Source: Streptomyces sp. H27-H5
GTDB taxonomy: Bacteria; Actinomycetota; Actinomycetes; Streptomycetales; Streptomycetaceae
DNA length: 64,000 bases
Assembly: GCF_026627505.1 (NCBI RefSeq)
Contig: NZ_JAPNLK010000006.1
Location: 62,001 to 126,000 of the forward strand
Direction of reading: 5' to 3'
Part shown: positions 1 to 8,856 of the stretch, piece after piece
How the letters are laid out: each line of letters begins with the position of its first letter
Position numbering within the stretch: the stretch's first letter is position 1
Notes under the pieces: model-generated
Seen by the model: only the letters and a program-made list of their open reading frames with translations
The model's database searches: none
What the model was told of the DNA's origin: nothing
Translations under genes and position numbers: made by a program

Positions 1-687
1 CATCGAGGCCCCGTGTCGGAGCACCTCGCGCAGCCCGTCGGACAGGGCCGAGATCGGCAGCAGTTCGAGTACGGAGCGCACGGCGTCGGGGAACCTGTCC
101 AGCGGCACGATCACCCCGCCGCCGACCAGCAGCAGCAGGAAGACGAGGTTGGCGGCGGCCAGGGTCATCTCGGCCTTGAGCGTGCCCGCCATCAGCAGGC
201 CCAGCCCCGAGAAGGCGGCGGTGCCGAGCAGGATCAGCGCGGCGACCGACAGCGGGTTCCCGTGGGGGGACCAGCCCAGCGCGAGCGCGATCACCGTCAG
301 CAGGGCGACCTGGAGCACCTCGGTGACCAGGACGGACAGGGTCTTGGCCGCCATCAGGGCCCGGCGCGGCAGCGGGGAGGCCCCGAGCCGCTTGAGGACC
401 CCGTAGCGGCGGTCGAAACCGGTGGCGATGGCCTGGCCGGTGAAGGCGGTGGACATCACCGCGAGGGCGAGGATGCCGGGCGCGAGGAAGTCCACGGCCT
501 TGCCCTCGCCCGTGTCCACGACGTCGACGGCGGAGAAGAGCACGAGCAGCAGCGCCGGAATGATCACGGTGAGCAGCAGTTGCTCCCCGTTGCGCAGCAG
601 CATCCGGGTCTCCAGCGCGGTCTGCGCCCGGATCATGCGGGACAGGGGAGCGGCCCCCGGGTTGGGGGTGAACGTACCGGCGCTCAT
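1..687 (-). CDS. ABC-2 type transporter permease (3' end outside window)
   Basis: Membrane-spanning half of an exporter. The frame stays open from the ATG at 687 to base 1, so about 229 residues are visible and the C-terminus is cut off. The product opens MSAGTFTPNPG and shows long hydrophobic stretches near residues 38-55, 70-90, 118-140, 145-170 and 175-195, separated by short polar loops such as GFDRRYGVLKRLG, which is typical of ABC-2 permeases of the drug or DR type. The start overlaps the stop of the upstream ATPase gene in ATGA, so the two are translationally coupled and form one transporter. Substrate cannot be read from the sequence. Confidence 0.88.
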   Translation of the reverse strand, partial: MSAGTFTPNPGAAPLSRMIRAQTALETRMLLRNGEQLLLTVIIPALLLVLFSAVDVVDTGEGKAVDFLAPGILALAVMSTAFTGQAIATGFDRRYGVLKRLGASPLPRRALMAAKTLSVLVTEVLQVALLTVIALALGWSPHGNPLSVAALILLGTAAFSGLGLLMAGTLKAEMTLAAANLVFLLLLVGGGVIVPLDRFPDAVRSVLELLPISALSDGLREVLRHGASM

Positions 688-1619
688 GCGCGCAGCTCCT
701 TGCCCGTGAGTTCGAGGAAGACGTCTTCCAGCGTGTGCCGCTCGACCGAGAGGCTGTCCGGCATCACCCCGTGCTGCGCGCACCAGGACGCGACGGTGGC
801 CAGCAGCTGCGGGTGCACGTCGCCGGTGACCCGGTAGACCCCGGCGCTGAGCTCGGCGGCCTCGGTGCCGTCGGGCAGCGCCTTCAGCAGGGAAGCCAGG
901 TCGAGGGAGGGGCGGCCGGTGAAACGCAGGGTGTTCTCGGCGCCACCCCGGCAGAGCTGCTCGGGGCTGCCGTGGGCGATGACCTTGCCCGCGTCGACGA
1001 TGGCGACCTCGTCCGCGAGCTGCTCGGCCTCGTCCATGTGGTGGGTGGTCAGGACGACGGTGACCCCGTCGGCGCGCAGTTCCCGTACGAGGTCCCAGGT
1101 CGCGCGGCGGGCCTGCGGGTCGAGACCGGCCGTGGGCTCGTCGAGGAAGACCAGCTCGGGCCGGCCCACGACGGCCATGGCGAGCGACAGGCGCTGCTGC
1201 TGGCCACCGGAGAGCCGGCGGTAGGCGGTGCGGCCGCACCCGCCGAGTCCGAGGCGTTCCACGAGGGTGTCCACGTCGAGCGGGTCCGCGTACAGCCTGG
1301 CCATGTGGCGGAGCATCTCGACGGCGCGGGCGCCGGAGTAGACCCCGCCGGACTGGAGCATGACGCCGATCCGCGGGCGCAGGGCCTCGGCCTGGGCGAT
1401 CGGGTCGAGGCCGAGGACGCGGACGGTGCCCGCGTCGGGGCGTCGGTAGCCCTCGCAGGTCTCCACCGTGGTGGTCTTGCCCGCGCCGTTGGGACCCAGT
1501 ACCGCGGTGACCGACGCCGTGCGGACGGTGAGGTCCAGTCCGTCCACGGCCGGTCGGTGGGGGTGGGGGCGGTACCGCTTCACCAGTCCGCGGATCTCCA
1601 CGGCGGGGTCGTTGCTCAT
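684..1619 (-). CDS. ABC transporter ATP-binding protein
   Basis: ATPase subunit (311 aa) that powers the overlapping permease. Walker A GPNGAGKT lies at residues 42-49, the signature LSGGQQQR and Walker B LVFLDEPT follow, and the H-loop histidine sits in LTTHHMDE. Length and the C-terminal domain of about 90 residues fit the DrrA/CcmA-like exporter class. I start it at the ATG (1619) rather than the in-frame opening further upstream, because the conserved domain begins within ten residues and a TAGACT -10 box sits 7 nt before this codon, suggesting a leaderless mRNA. It is divergent from the suf operon. Confidence 0.93.
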   Translation of the reverse strand: MSNDPAVEIRGLVKRYRPHPHRPAVDGLDLTVRTASVTAVLGPNGAGKTTTVETCEGYRRPDAGTVRVLGLDPIAQAEALRPRIGVMLQSGGVYSGARAVEMLRHMARLYADPLDVDTLVERLGLGGCGRTAYRRLSGGQQQRLSLAMAVVGRPELVFLDEPTAGLDPQARRATWDLVRELRADGVTVVLTTHHMDEAEQLADEVAIVDAGKVIAHGSPEQLCRGGAENTLRFTGRPSLDLASLLKALPDGTEAAELSAGVYRVTGDVHPQLLATVASWCAQHGVMPDSLSVERHTLEDVFLELTGKELRA

Positions 1620-1626
1620 GCGGGTG

Positions 1627-1632
1627 AGTCTA
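1627..1632 (-). promoter_or_regulatory. -10 box for the ABC exporter operon
   Basis: TAGACT on the minus strand, a consensus streptomycete -10, ends 7 nt before the ATG at 1619, so transcription should start at or next to the start codon. No convincing -35 hexamer is visible upstream. Confidence 0.45.
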
Positions 1633-1719
1633 CGGAGGGCCGAGAGGGGTCCTCGGTGCCGGGGGCGGCGGGGGCACGGGCATGACCGTCCATGATTTTC
1701 GGCGCTCGCAGGCGCGGTC

Positions 1720-1754
1720 GAAATCCCCGTTCCGCGGCCGGACGAGGGGATTTC
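1720..1754. repeat. Inverted repeat in the exporter/suf divergent intergenic region
   Basis: Perfect 9-bp arms GAAATCCCC and GGGGATTTC are separated by 17 nt. The arms are AT-richer than the surroundings. It lies about 100 bp upstream of the ABC operon and about 310 bp from sufR in a 440-bp gene-free stretch (1620-2061). It could be an operator or an RNA hairpin; function is unknown. Apart from this and the two promoter areas I see nothing else in the stretch. Confidence 0.4.
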
Positions 1755-2025
1755 CCGGCTCCCGGATTCGAACACCGCGTCGCGATCACGGCTCTTTTCG
1801 GCCCGATGGTCCTGGATGGCCCAGTCGGTTTCCGTGAACTTTTCCGGATCCCGGCGTTTACCGTCCAGGGACGGACTCGTGCGGGGGATTGCTGGTGGGA
1901 GCCGTTGCCCGGCGCCCTGGACGGGCCGCCCAAGGGATCGGAATGCAGGCCTCCGAATAACTCTGCGTCGATAAATTAGGTGACCCTTAGTGATGGAGGC
2001 CACCCGGGGTGGCCTCGGTCACGGC

Positions 2026-2055
2026 TTGTCGATGCCCGGTTAATTACGCAACAAT
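2026..2055 (+). promoter_or_regulatory. Candidate suf operon promoter (leaderless)
   Basis: TTGTCG (2026-2031) and AACAAT (2050-2055) are separated by 18 bp. The -10 hexamer ends 6 nt before the GTG start of sufR, so the predicted transcription start is the GTG itself. The hexamers are only moderately close to consensus; the assignment rests mainly on position and on overlap with the operator. Confidence 0.4.
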
Positions 2056-2062
2056 GGCGTTG
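2049..2062 (+). promoter_or_regulatory. SufR operator CAAC-N6-GTTG
   Basis: The 14-bp palindrome CAAC-AATGGC-GTTG matches exactly the SufR box described for cyanobacteria, and as I recall also for Streptomyces. It covers the -10 region and ends on the first base of the GTG start codon of sufR. Binding of cluster-loaded SufR here would block transcription of the whole suf operon, giving autoregulation by Fe-S status. Confidence 0.75.
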
Positions 2063-2838
2063 TGAAATACGGCGAACGGATGATCGAGACCCCCCAGGGG
2101 GAACTCGTGACCGGGGAGCGGTCCACCCGCAACCGGGTCGCGCGCTCCATCCTGGACCACGGTCCGTCCACCGTCGCCGACCTCGCCAAGCGTCTCGGCC
2201 TCACCCAGGCCGCCGTCCGTCGTCACCTCGACGCACTCGTCGCCGACGACGTGATCGCACCCCGCGAGCAGCGTGTGTACGGCGCACGCACGCGGGGTCG
2301 GCCGGCCAAGGTGTTCGCGCTCACCGACTGCGGCCGCGACGCGTTCGACCAGTCCTACGACTCGCTCGCCGTCGAGGCCCTGCGCTGGATCGCGCAGTCC
2401 GCCGGCGGGGGCGAGCAGGGCGAGGCGGCCGTCGCCGCGTTCGCCCGCGCACGACTGGCCGCGCAGGCGGAGACCTACCGGGAATCCGTCGAGGCGGCCG
2501 CCCCCGCGGAACGGACCGAGGCCCTGGCCAAGGCGTTGACCGCGGACGGGTACGCTGCCACGGCGAAGAGCGCTCCCGGTCCGCACAGCGGTGAACAGCT
2601 CTGCCAGCACCACTGCCCGGTCGCCCACGTGGCCGAGCAGTTCCCGCAGCTCTGCGAGGCGGAGACCGAGGTCTTCTCCCGCCTGCTCGGGACACATGTG
2701 CAGCGACTCGCCACGATCGCCCACGGTGACGGGGTGTGCACGACGTTCATTCCGCGCAGCGCAGGCGCCGGCGCCAAGGGCGCCGCACAGACCGACACAT
2801 CAGTATCTGCAAGTACGGCCGGGAGGAACCCCGCATGA
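2062..2838 (+). CDS. sufR: Fe-S cluster-binding transcriptional repressor SufR
   Basis: DeoR/ArsR-like winged-helix repressor of Fe-S assembly (258 aa). The recognition helix area is residues 36-66 ([22 protein letters not shown]). Cysteines at 181, 185, 198 and 226 lie in a C-terminal region; the CxxxC-x12-C arrangement is the [4Fe-4S] ligand set known for this family. The GTG at 2062 is kept as start because a -10-like hexamer lies 6 nt upstream; an ATG at 2080 is the alternative. The stop overlaps the sufB start in ATGA, so it is the first gene of the operon it controls. Confidence 0.92.
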   Translation: MKYGERMIETPQGELVTGERSTRNRVARSILDHGPSTVADLAKRLGLTQAAVRRHLDALVADDVIAPREQRVYGARTRGRPAKVFALTDCGRDAFDQSYDSLAVEALRWIAQSAGGGEQGEAAVAAFARARLAAQAETYRESVEAAAPAERTEALAKALTADGYAATAKSAPGPHSGEQLCQHHCPVAHVAEQFPQLCEAETEVFSRLLGTHVQRLATIAHGDGVCTTFIPRSAGAGAKGAAQTDTSVSASTAGRNPA

Positions 2839-4250
2839 CCACGGAGACTGCTCACCCTGAGCTCGATGGCCTGGGCACCTACGAATACGGCTGGGCCGAC
2901 TCCGACGCGGCGGGCGCCGTCGCCAAGCGGGGTCTGTCCGAGGATGTCGTCCGCGACATCTCGGCCAAGAAGTCCGAGCCGGAGTGGATGCTGAACCTCC
3001 GACTCAAGGGCCTGAAGCTGTTCGGCAAGAAGCCCATGCCGAACTGGGGCTCGGACCTCTCTGGCATCGACTTCGACAACATCAAGTACTTCGTGCGTTC
3101 GACCGAGAAGCAGGCCGCTTCGTGGGAGGACCTGCCCGAGGACATCAAGAACACGTACGACAAGCTCGGCATCCCGGAGGCGGAGAAGCAGCGCCTCGTC
3201 GCCGGTGTCGCGGCCCAGTACGAGTCCGAGGTCGTCTACCACCAGATCCGCGAGGACCTGGAGGAGCAGGGCGTCATCTTCCTCGACACGGACACCGCGC
3301 TGAAGGAGCACCCGGAGCTCTTCCAGGAGTACTTCGGCACGGTCATCCCGGTCGGCGACAACAAGTTCGCGTCGCTGAACACCGCCGTGTGGTCGGGCGG
3401 CTCGTTCATCTACGTGCCCAAGGGCGTCAAGGTCGACATCCCGCTCCAGGCCTACTTCCGCATCAACACGGAGAACATGGGCCAGTTCGAGCGGACGCTG
3501 ATCATCGTCGACGAGGACGCCTACGTCCACTACGTCGAGGGCTGCACCGCCCCGATCTACTCCTCGGACTCGCTGCACAGCGCCGTGGTCGAGATCATCG
3601 TGAAGAAGGGCGGCCGCTGCCGCTACACGACGATCCAGAACTGGTCGAACAACGTCTACAACCTGGTCACCAAGCGCGCCGTGGCGTACGAGGGCGCGAC
3701 CATGGAGTGGATCGACGGCAACATCGGTTCCAAGGTCACCATGAAGTACCCGGCGGTCTACCTGATGGGCGAGCACGCCAAGGGCGAGACCCTGTCCATC
3801 GCCTTCGCGGGCGAGGGCCAGCACCAGGACGCCGGCTCCAAGATGGTCCACATGGCGCCGAACACCTCCTCCAACATCGTCTCCAAGTCGGTGGCGCGAG
3901 GCGGCGGCCGCACCTCCTACCGCGGCCTGGTCGAGATCGGCGAGGGCGCGCACGGCTCCAAGTCCAACGTGCTGTGCGACGCGCTCCTGGTCGACACGAT
4001 CTCCCGCTCGGACACGTACCCCTACGTGGACGTCCGCGAGGACGACGTCTCCATGGGTCACGAGGCCACCGTCTCCAAGGTCTCCGACGACCAGCTCTTC
4101 TACCTGATGAGCCGCGGACTGACCGAGTTCGAGGCCATGGCCATGATCGTGCGCGGCTTCGTCGAGCCCATCGCCCGTGAGCTGCCCATGGAGTACGCGC
4201 TGGAGCTGAACCGGCTGATCGAGCTGCAGATGGAGGGCTCGGTCGGTTAG
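2835..4250 (+). CDS. sufB: Fe-S cluster assembly scaffold SufB
   Basis: Core scaffold subunit of the SufBCD complex (471 aa) on which [4Fe-4S] clusters are built from SufS/SufU sulfur. The start ATG at 2835 follows a strong GGGAGGAA ribosome site (2821-2828) and overlaps the sufR stop. The conserved blocks are intact: [12 protein letters not shown], the VEGCTAPIY cysteine region, the stretch around [15 protein letters not shown], and the C-terminal [19 protein letters not shown] motif shared with SufD. Length is normal for actinobacterial SufB, with no intein insertion of the kind found in the mycobacterial homologue. Confidence 0.97.
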   Translation: MTTETAHPELDGLGTYEYGWADSDAAGAVAKRGLSEDVVRDISAKKSEPEWMLNLRLKGLKLFGKKPMPNWGSDLSGIDFDNIKYFVRSTEKQAASWEDLPEDIKNTYDKLGIPEAEKQRLVAGVAAQYESEVVYHQIREDLEEQGVIFLDTDTALKEHPELFQEYFGTVIPVGDNKFASLNTAVWSGGSFIYVPKGVKVDIPLQAYFRINTENMGQFERTLIIVDEDAYVHYVEGCTAPIYSSDSLHSAVVEIIVKKGGRCRYTTIQNWSNNVYNLVTKRAVAYEGATMEWIDGNIGSKVTMKYPAVYLMGEHAKGETLSIAFAGEGQHQDAGSKMVHMAPNTSSNIVSKSVARGGGRTSYRGLVEIGEGAHGSKSNVLCDALLVDTISRSDTYPYVDVREDDVSMGHEATVSKVSDDQLFYLMSRGLTEFEAMAMIVRGFVEPIARELPMEYALELNRLIELQMEGSVG

Positions 4251-4314
4251 TCCCGACCCGCCCGGACCATCCGCAGCACATTCATAGACGTAGGAAGAGA
4301 GCAAGACGACAGCC

Positions 4315-5493
4315 ATGGCTGAGGCTCAGAACATTCCGGCGGGCTCGACCACCGCCGGCGCGATCGCGGTGGCCGCCGAGTCCACCGTCGCCACCCGGAT
4401 GAGCGCGCCCCCGTCCTTCGACGTGGCGGACTTCCCGGTTCCCAACGGCCGCGAGGAGGAGTGGCGGTTCACCCCGCTCGCCCGCCTGCGGGGCCTGCAC
4501 GACGGCACCGCGGTCGCCGACGGCACCCTGAAGGCCCAGATCGACGCGCCCGAGGTCGTCACGATCGAGTCGGTGGAGCGCGGCGACGCGCGCATCGGCA
4601 AGGCGGGCACCCCGGTGGACCGGGTCGCCGCCCAGGCATTCTCGTCCTTCGCCAAGGCCACGGTCGTCACCGTGCCCAAGGAGGCCGTCCTCACCGAGCC
4701 CGTGCGCGTCACGCTGCACGGTGAGGGGGGCACCACCTTCGGCCACACGGTCTTCGACGTGAAGGCCTTCGCCGAGGCCGTCGTCGTCATCGACCACACC
4801 GGTGACGGCGTGCGCGCCGCCAACGTCGACTTCCTCGTCGGCGACGGCGCGAAGCTCACCGTCGTGTCGGTGCAGGACTGGGACGACACCGCCGTCCACG
4901 TCTCGCAGCACAACGCGCTGGTGGGCCGGGACGCGACCTTCAAGTCGATCGTCGTCACCTTCGGCGGCGACCTCGTCCGCCTGCACCCGCGCGTGACCTA
5001 CGCCGGCCCCGGCGGCGAGGCCGAGCTCTTCGGCCTGTACTTCACGGACGCCGGCCAGCACCAGGAGCACCGCCTCCTGGTCGACCACAGCGCGCCGCAC
5101 TGCAAGTCGAACGTGGTCTACAAGGGCGCCCTCCAGGGCCAGGACGCCCACGCGGTCTGGATCGGTGACGTGCTCATCGAGAAGACCGCCGAGGGCACCG
5201 ACACCTACGAGATGAACCGCAACCTCGTCCTCACGGACGGCGCGCGGGTCGACTCGGTGCCGAACCTGGAGATCGAGACCGGCGAGATCGTCGGCGCCGG
5301 CCACGCCTCGGCGACCGGCCGCTTCGACGACGAGCAGCTCTTCTACCTCCAGGCCCGCGGCATCCCGGCCGACGAGGCCCGCCGGCTGGTCGTGCGCGGC
5401 TTCTTCGCCGAGCTGGTCCAGCAGATCGGTGTCGACGACATCGAGGAGCGCCTGCTCTCCAAGATCGAGACCGAGCTCCAGGGTTCCGTCTGA
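4315..5493 (+). CDS. sufD: Fe-S cluster assembly protein SufD
   Basis: Partner of SufB in the SufBC2D scaffold (392 aa), probably needed for iron entry and cluster assembly. The N-terminus is variable; the beta-helix core contains the conserved HKSN-like block DHSAPHCKSNVVYKGALQG and the C-terminal LFYLQARGIPADEARRLVVRGF motif shared with SufB. It follows sufB after 64 bp with a purine-rich AGGAAGAGAG stretch, and its TGA overlaps the ATG of the Rieske gene (TGATG), so translation is coupled. Confidence 0.96.
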   Translation: MAEAQNIPAGSTTAGAIAVAAESTVATRMSAPPSFDVADFPVPNGREEEWRFTPLARLRGLHDGTAVADGTLKAQIDAPEVVTIESVERGDARIGKAGTPVDRVAAQAFSSFAKATVVTVPKEAVLTEPVRVTLHGEGGTTFGHTVFDVKAFAEAVVVIDHTGDGVRAANVDFLVGDGAKLTVVSVQDWDDTAVHVSQHNALVGRDATFKSIVVTFGGDLVRLHPRVTYAGPGGEAELFGLYFTDAGQHQEHRLLVDHSAPHCKSNVVYKGALQGQDAHAVWIGDVLIEKTAEGTDTYEMNRNLVLTDGARVDSVPNLEIETGEIVGAGHASATGRFDDEQLFYLQARGIPADEARRLVVRGFFAELVQQIGVDDIEERLLSKIETELQGSV

Positions 5494-5810
5494 TGAATTA
5501 CGTCAAGGCCTGTGCGCTGAGCGAGCTGGAGGCGGACACCCCCAAGCGGGTGGAACTCGACGGCACGCCGGTGTCCATCGTCTCCACCGAGGGGGAGGTG
5601 TTCGCGATCAACGACATCTGCTCGCACGCGAACGTGTCCCTCTCGGAGGGCGAGGTCGAGGACTGCATGATCGAGTGCTGGCTGCACGGCTCGGCGTTCG
5701 ACCTGCGAACCGGCAAGCCGTCCGGTCTGCCCGCGACGCGCCCCGTACCCGTATACCCCGTAAAGATCGAAGGGGACGACGTGCTCGTCTCCCTCACCCA
5801 GGAGTCCTGA
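5493..5810 (+). CDS. Rieske [2Fe-2S] ferredoxin of the suf operon
   Basis: Small soluble Rieske-type ferredoxin (105 aa). The two ligand motifs are visible: C-x-H in DICSHANVSL and C-x2-H in CWLHGSAF, followed by the usual YPVKIEGDDV C-terminal strand. The family includes electron carriers of non-haem iron oxygenases. Here it lies between sufD and sufC with 1-nt and 7-bp junctions, which argues for a role in cluster assembly, for example as electron donor or client, rather than in a dioxygenase. No oxygenase gene is nearby. Confidence 0.92.
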   Translation: MNYVKACALSELEADTPKRVELDGTPVSIVSTEGEVFAINDICSHANVSLSEGEVEDCMIECWLHGSAFDLRTGKPSGLPATRPVPVYPVKIEGDDVLVSLTQES

Positions 5811-5817
5811 GGTATCC

Positions 5818-6582
5818 ATGGCAACGCTTGAAATCCACGACCTGCACGTCTCCGTCGAGGCCGAGAACGGCGCCCGCGAGATCCTCAAGGGCGTCGACCT
5901 CACCGTCAAGCAGGGTGAGACGCACGCCATCATGGGTCCGAACGGCTCCGGCAAGTCCACGCTGGCCTACTCGCTGGCCGGTCACCCGAAGTACACGATC
6001 ACCGGTGGCACCGTCACCCTCGACGGCGAAGACGTCCTGGAGATGTCCGTCGACGAGCGCGCCCGCGCCGGCCTGTTCCTCGCCATGCAGTACCCGGTCG
6101 AGGTCCCCGGCGTCTCGGTCTCCAACTTCCTGCGCACCTCGGCCACCGCCATCCGCGGCGAGGCCCCCAAGCTGCGCACCTGGGTGAAGGAGGTCAAGTC
6201 CGCCATGGAGCAGCTCCAGATGGACACGGCCTTCGCCGAGCGCAACGTGAACGAGGGCTTCTCCGGCGGTGAGAAGAAGCGCCACGAGATCCTCCAGCTG
6301 GAGCTCCTCAAGCCGAAGATCGCGATCCTCGACGAGACCGACTCCGGCCTGGACGTCGACGCCCTGCGCGTCGTCTCCGAGGGCGTCAACCGGGTCCGTG
6401 AGGGCGGCGAGGTCGGCACCCTGCTGATCACCCACTACACGCGCATCCTGCGCTACATCAAGCCCGACTTCGTGCACGTGTTCGCGAACGGCCGGATCGC
6501 CGAGTCCGGCGGCGCCGAGCTGGCGGACCAGCTGGAGGCCGAGGGTTACGACAAGTACGTGAAGGGTGGCGCGACCGCGTGA
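5818..6582 (+). CDS. sufC: Fe-S cluster assembly ATPase SufC
   Basis: ABC-type ATPase (254 aa) of the SufBCD complex; ATP binding drives the conformational change that opens SufB-SufD for cluster building. Walker A GPNGSGKS is at residues 40-47, the signature is FSGGEKKR, and the Walker B region reads AILDETDSGLD, the SufC-specific form. It starts at the ATG after GGAGTCCTGAGG. Its TGA overlaps the GTG of sufS. Confidence 0.97.
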   Translation: MATLEIHDLHVSVEAENGAREILKGVDLTVKQGETHAIMGPNGSGKSTLAYSLAGHPKYTITGGTVTLDGEDVLEMSVDERARAGLFLAMQYPVEVPGVSVSNFLRTSATAIRGEAPKLRTWVKEVKSAMEQLQMDTAFAERNVNEGFSGGEKKRHEILQLELLKPKIAILDETDSGLDVDALRVVSEGVNRVREGGEVGTLLITHYTRILRYIKPDFVHVFANGRIAESGGAELADQLEAEGYDKYVKGGATA

Positions 6583-7835
6583 CACAGCTGCCTGGCCTCC
6601 TCGACATCGAGGCGATCCGCAAGGACTTCCCCCTTCTGGATCGTGTGGTCCACGACGGGAAGAAGATCGTTTACCTGGACAACGCGGCGACCTCGCAGAA
6701 GCCGCGCCAGGTGCTCGACGCGTTGAACGAGTACTACGAGCAGCACAACGCCAACGTCCACCGCGGCGTGCACGTGCTCGCCGAGGAGGCCACGGCGCTG
6801 TACGAGGGCGCCCGCGACAAGGTCGCCGCCTTCATCAACGCACCGAGCCGCGACGAGGTGATCTTCACCAAGAACGCCTCCGAGTCGCTCAACCTGGTCG
6901 CGAACATGCTCGGCTGGGCGGACGAGCCCTACCGGGTCGACCGCGAGACCGAGATCGCCATCACGGAGATGGAGCACCACTCCAACATCGTCCCGTGGCA
7001 GCTGCTCTCGCAGCGCACGGGCGCGAAGCTGAAGTGGTTCGGCCTCACCGACGACGGCCGGCTCGACCTGTCCAACATCGAAGAGGTCATCACGGAGAAG
7101 ACGAAGATCGTCTCCTTCACGCTGGTCTCCAACATCATGGGCACGGTCAACCCGACCGAGGCGATCGTCCGGCGCGCGCAGGAGGTCGGCGCGCTGGTGC
7201 TGATCGACGCCTCGCAGGCCGCCCCGCACATGCCGCTGGACGTACAGGCGCTCGGCGCCGACTTCGTGGCCTTCACCGGCCACAAGATGTGCGGCCCGAC
7301 CGGCATCGGCGTCCTGTGGGGCCGGCAGGAGCTCCTGGAGGACCTCCCGCCGTTCCTCGGTGGCGGCGAGATGATCGAGACCGTGTCGATGCACGCCTCG
7401 ACCTACGCCCCCGCCCCGCACAAGTTCGAGGCGGGTACGCCCCCGATCGCCCAGGCCGTCGGCCTCGGCGCGGCCGTGGACTACCTGAGCGCGATCGGCA
7501 TGGACAAGATCGCCGCGCACGAGCACGCGATCACGGAGTACGCCGTCAAGCGTCTCCTGGAGGTGCCCGACCTGCGGATCATCGGCCCCACCACGGCCGA
7601 GGACCGCGGCGCCGCCATCTCCTTCACGCTGGGTGACATCCACCCGCACGACGTCGGCCAGGTGCTGGACGAGCAGGGCATCGCGGTCCGCGTGGGACAC
7701 CACTGCGCGCGCCCCGTCTGCCTGCGCTACGGAATTCCCGCGACCACGCGGGCGTCTTTCTACCTGTACTCCTCTCCGGCCGAGGTCGACGCACTGATCG
7801 ACGGGCTGGAGCACGTACGGAACTTCTTCGGATAA
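6579..7835 (+). CDS. sufS: Cysteine desulfurase SufS
   Basis: PLP enzyme (418 aa) that converts L-cysteine to alanine and an enzyme persulfide that feeds SufU. The PLP lysine is K236 in TGHKMCGPTG; the active-site cysteine is C376 in RVGHHCARP, the group II pattern. ALIDASQAAPHMP-type residues for cofactor binding are conserved (IDASQAAPH). The GTG start overlaps the sufC stop (GTGA), so translation is coupled. Full length. Confidence 0.97.
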   Translation: MTQLPGLLDIEAIRKDFPLLDRVVHDGKKIVYLDNAATSQKPRQVLDALNEYYEQHNANVHRGVHVLAEEATALYEGARDKVAAFINAPSRDEVIFTKNASESLNLVANMLGWADEPYRVDRETEIAITEMEHHSNIVPWQLLSQRTGAKLKWFGLTDDGRLDLSNIEEVITEKTKIVSFTLVSNIMGTVNPTEAIVRRAQEVGALVLIDASQAAPHMPLDVQALGADFVAFTGHKMCGPTGIGVLWGRQELLEDLPPFLGGGEMIETVSMHASTYAPAPHKFEAGTPPIAQAVGLGAAVDYLSAIGMDKIAAHEHAITEYAVKRLLEVPDLRIIGPTTAEDRGAAISFTLGDIHPHDVGQVLDEQGIAVRVGHHCARPVCLRYGIPATTRASFYLYSSPAEVDALIDGLEHVRNFFG

Positions 7836-7858
7836 GCGACGAAGGCGACGAGGACGCA

Positions 7859-8320
7859 GTGAAGCTGGATTCGATGTACCAGGAACTGATCCTGGACCAC
7901 TACAAGCACCCGCACGGGCGTGGCCTGCGCGACGGCGACGCCGAGGTGCACCACGTCAACCCCACGTGCGGTGACGAGATCACGCTGCGCGTGAAGTACG
8001 ACGGCGAGACGCTCACCGACGTCTCGTACGAGGGCCAGGGCTGCTCCATCAGCCAGGCCAGCGCGTCCGTGCTGAACGAGCTGCTGGTCGGCAAGGACCT
8101 CGCCGACGCGCGTCGGATCCAGGAGACCTTCCTGGAGCTGATGCAGTCCAAGGGCAAGATCGAGCCCGACGAGGCCATGGAAGAGGTACTGGAGGACGCG
8201 GTCGCGTTCGCCGGTGTCGCCAAGTTTCCCGCCCGCGTGAAGTGTGCTCTGCTGAGCTGGATGGCGTGGAAGGACGCGACCGCCCAGGCCCTGGGCGACG
8301 CGGAGAGGAAGACGGCATGA
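7859..8320 (+). CDS. sufU: SufU sulfur transfer protein
   Basis: Zinc-dependent sulfurtransferase (153 aa) that takes sulfur from SufS and passes it to SufB. The conserved ligands are Cys37 and Asp39 in NPTCGD, Cys62 in GQGCSISQAS and Cys129 in VKCALLSW, the SufU pattern. It carries the SufU-specific insertion between the second and third cysteines that IscU lacks. GTG start, 23 bp after sufS. Confidence 0.96.
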   Translation: MKLDSMYQELILDHYKHPHGRGLRDGDAEVHHVNPTCGDEITLRVKYDGETLTDVSYEGQGCSISQASASVLNELLVGKDLADARRIQETFLELMQSKGKIEPDEAMEEVLEDAVAFAGVAKFPARVKCALLSWMAWKDATAQALGDAERKTA

Positions 8321-8661
8321 CCGAGAACGCGACGCCCGAGGCGTCGATCAAGCCGGCCAGCGAGGAAGAGGTCCGCGAGGCCCTCTACGACGTGGTCGAC
8401 CCCGAGCTGGGCATCGACGTCGTGAACCTGGGCCTGATCTACGGCATCCACGTCGACGACGCGAACATCGCCACCCTCGACATGACGCTCACCTCGGCGG
8501 CCTGCCCGCTGACGGACGTCATCGAGGACCAGGCGAAGTCGGCGACGGAAGGCATCGTCAACGAACTTCGCATCAACTGGGTCTGGATGCCCCCGTGGGG
8601 CCCGGACAAGATCACGGATGACGGCCGTGAGCAGCTGCGCGCACTCGGTTTCAACGTCTGA
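8317..8661 (+). CDS. DUF59/MIP18-type metal-sulfur cluster maturation factor
   Basis: Small protein (114 aa) of the SufT/PaaD/MIP18 family, which helps maturation of Fe-S proteins. The family core DPELGIDVVNLGLIYG and the TSAACPLTD motif with its conserved cysteine are present. The ATG overlaps the sufU stop in ATGA, so it is the last gene of the suf operon and is followed at once by a strong hairpin. Sometimes called SufT; biochemical role in actinobacteria is inferred from the operon. Confidence 0.93.
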   Translation: MTENATPEASIKPASEEEVREALYDVVDPELGIDVVNLGLIYGIHVDDANIATLDMTLTSAACPLTDVIEDQAKSATEGIVNELRINWVWMPPWGPDKITDDGREQLRALGFNV

Positions 8662-8674
8662 GTCGACGTGTGTG

Positions 8675-8711
8675 AGGAGGGGCCCCCGGCACGGTGCCGG
8701 GGGCCCCTCCT
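8675..8711 (+). terminator. Terminator of the suf operon
   Basis: An 18-bp perfect inverted repeat with arms AGGAGGGGCCCCCGGCAC and its complement is separated by a single base, 13 nt after the last suf stop codon. There is no U-tract, as is common in streptomycete terminators. Confidence 0.85.
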
Positions 8712-8856
8712 GCCGTTCGGGCCCCCTTGCGACGTCCGCTCCTCGGCCTGTTCGCCCGGCCGTCGGACGGCGTGCACCGGAAGTTGGCCGCGGTGGCCGA
8801 ATCTTCTCCATGGCCGCCACGCTCATGCCGTGGCGCAGCAGTCGAGAGGACCATCT

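Noticed and set aside
1976-1994. Iron-box-like sequence TTAGGTGACCCTTAGTGAT upstream of suf
   Set aside because: The first half-site fits a DmdR/IdeR box, but only about 11 of 19 positions match overall and the second half is poor. The SufR box explains regulation better.
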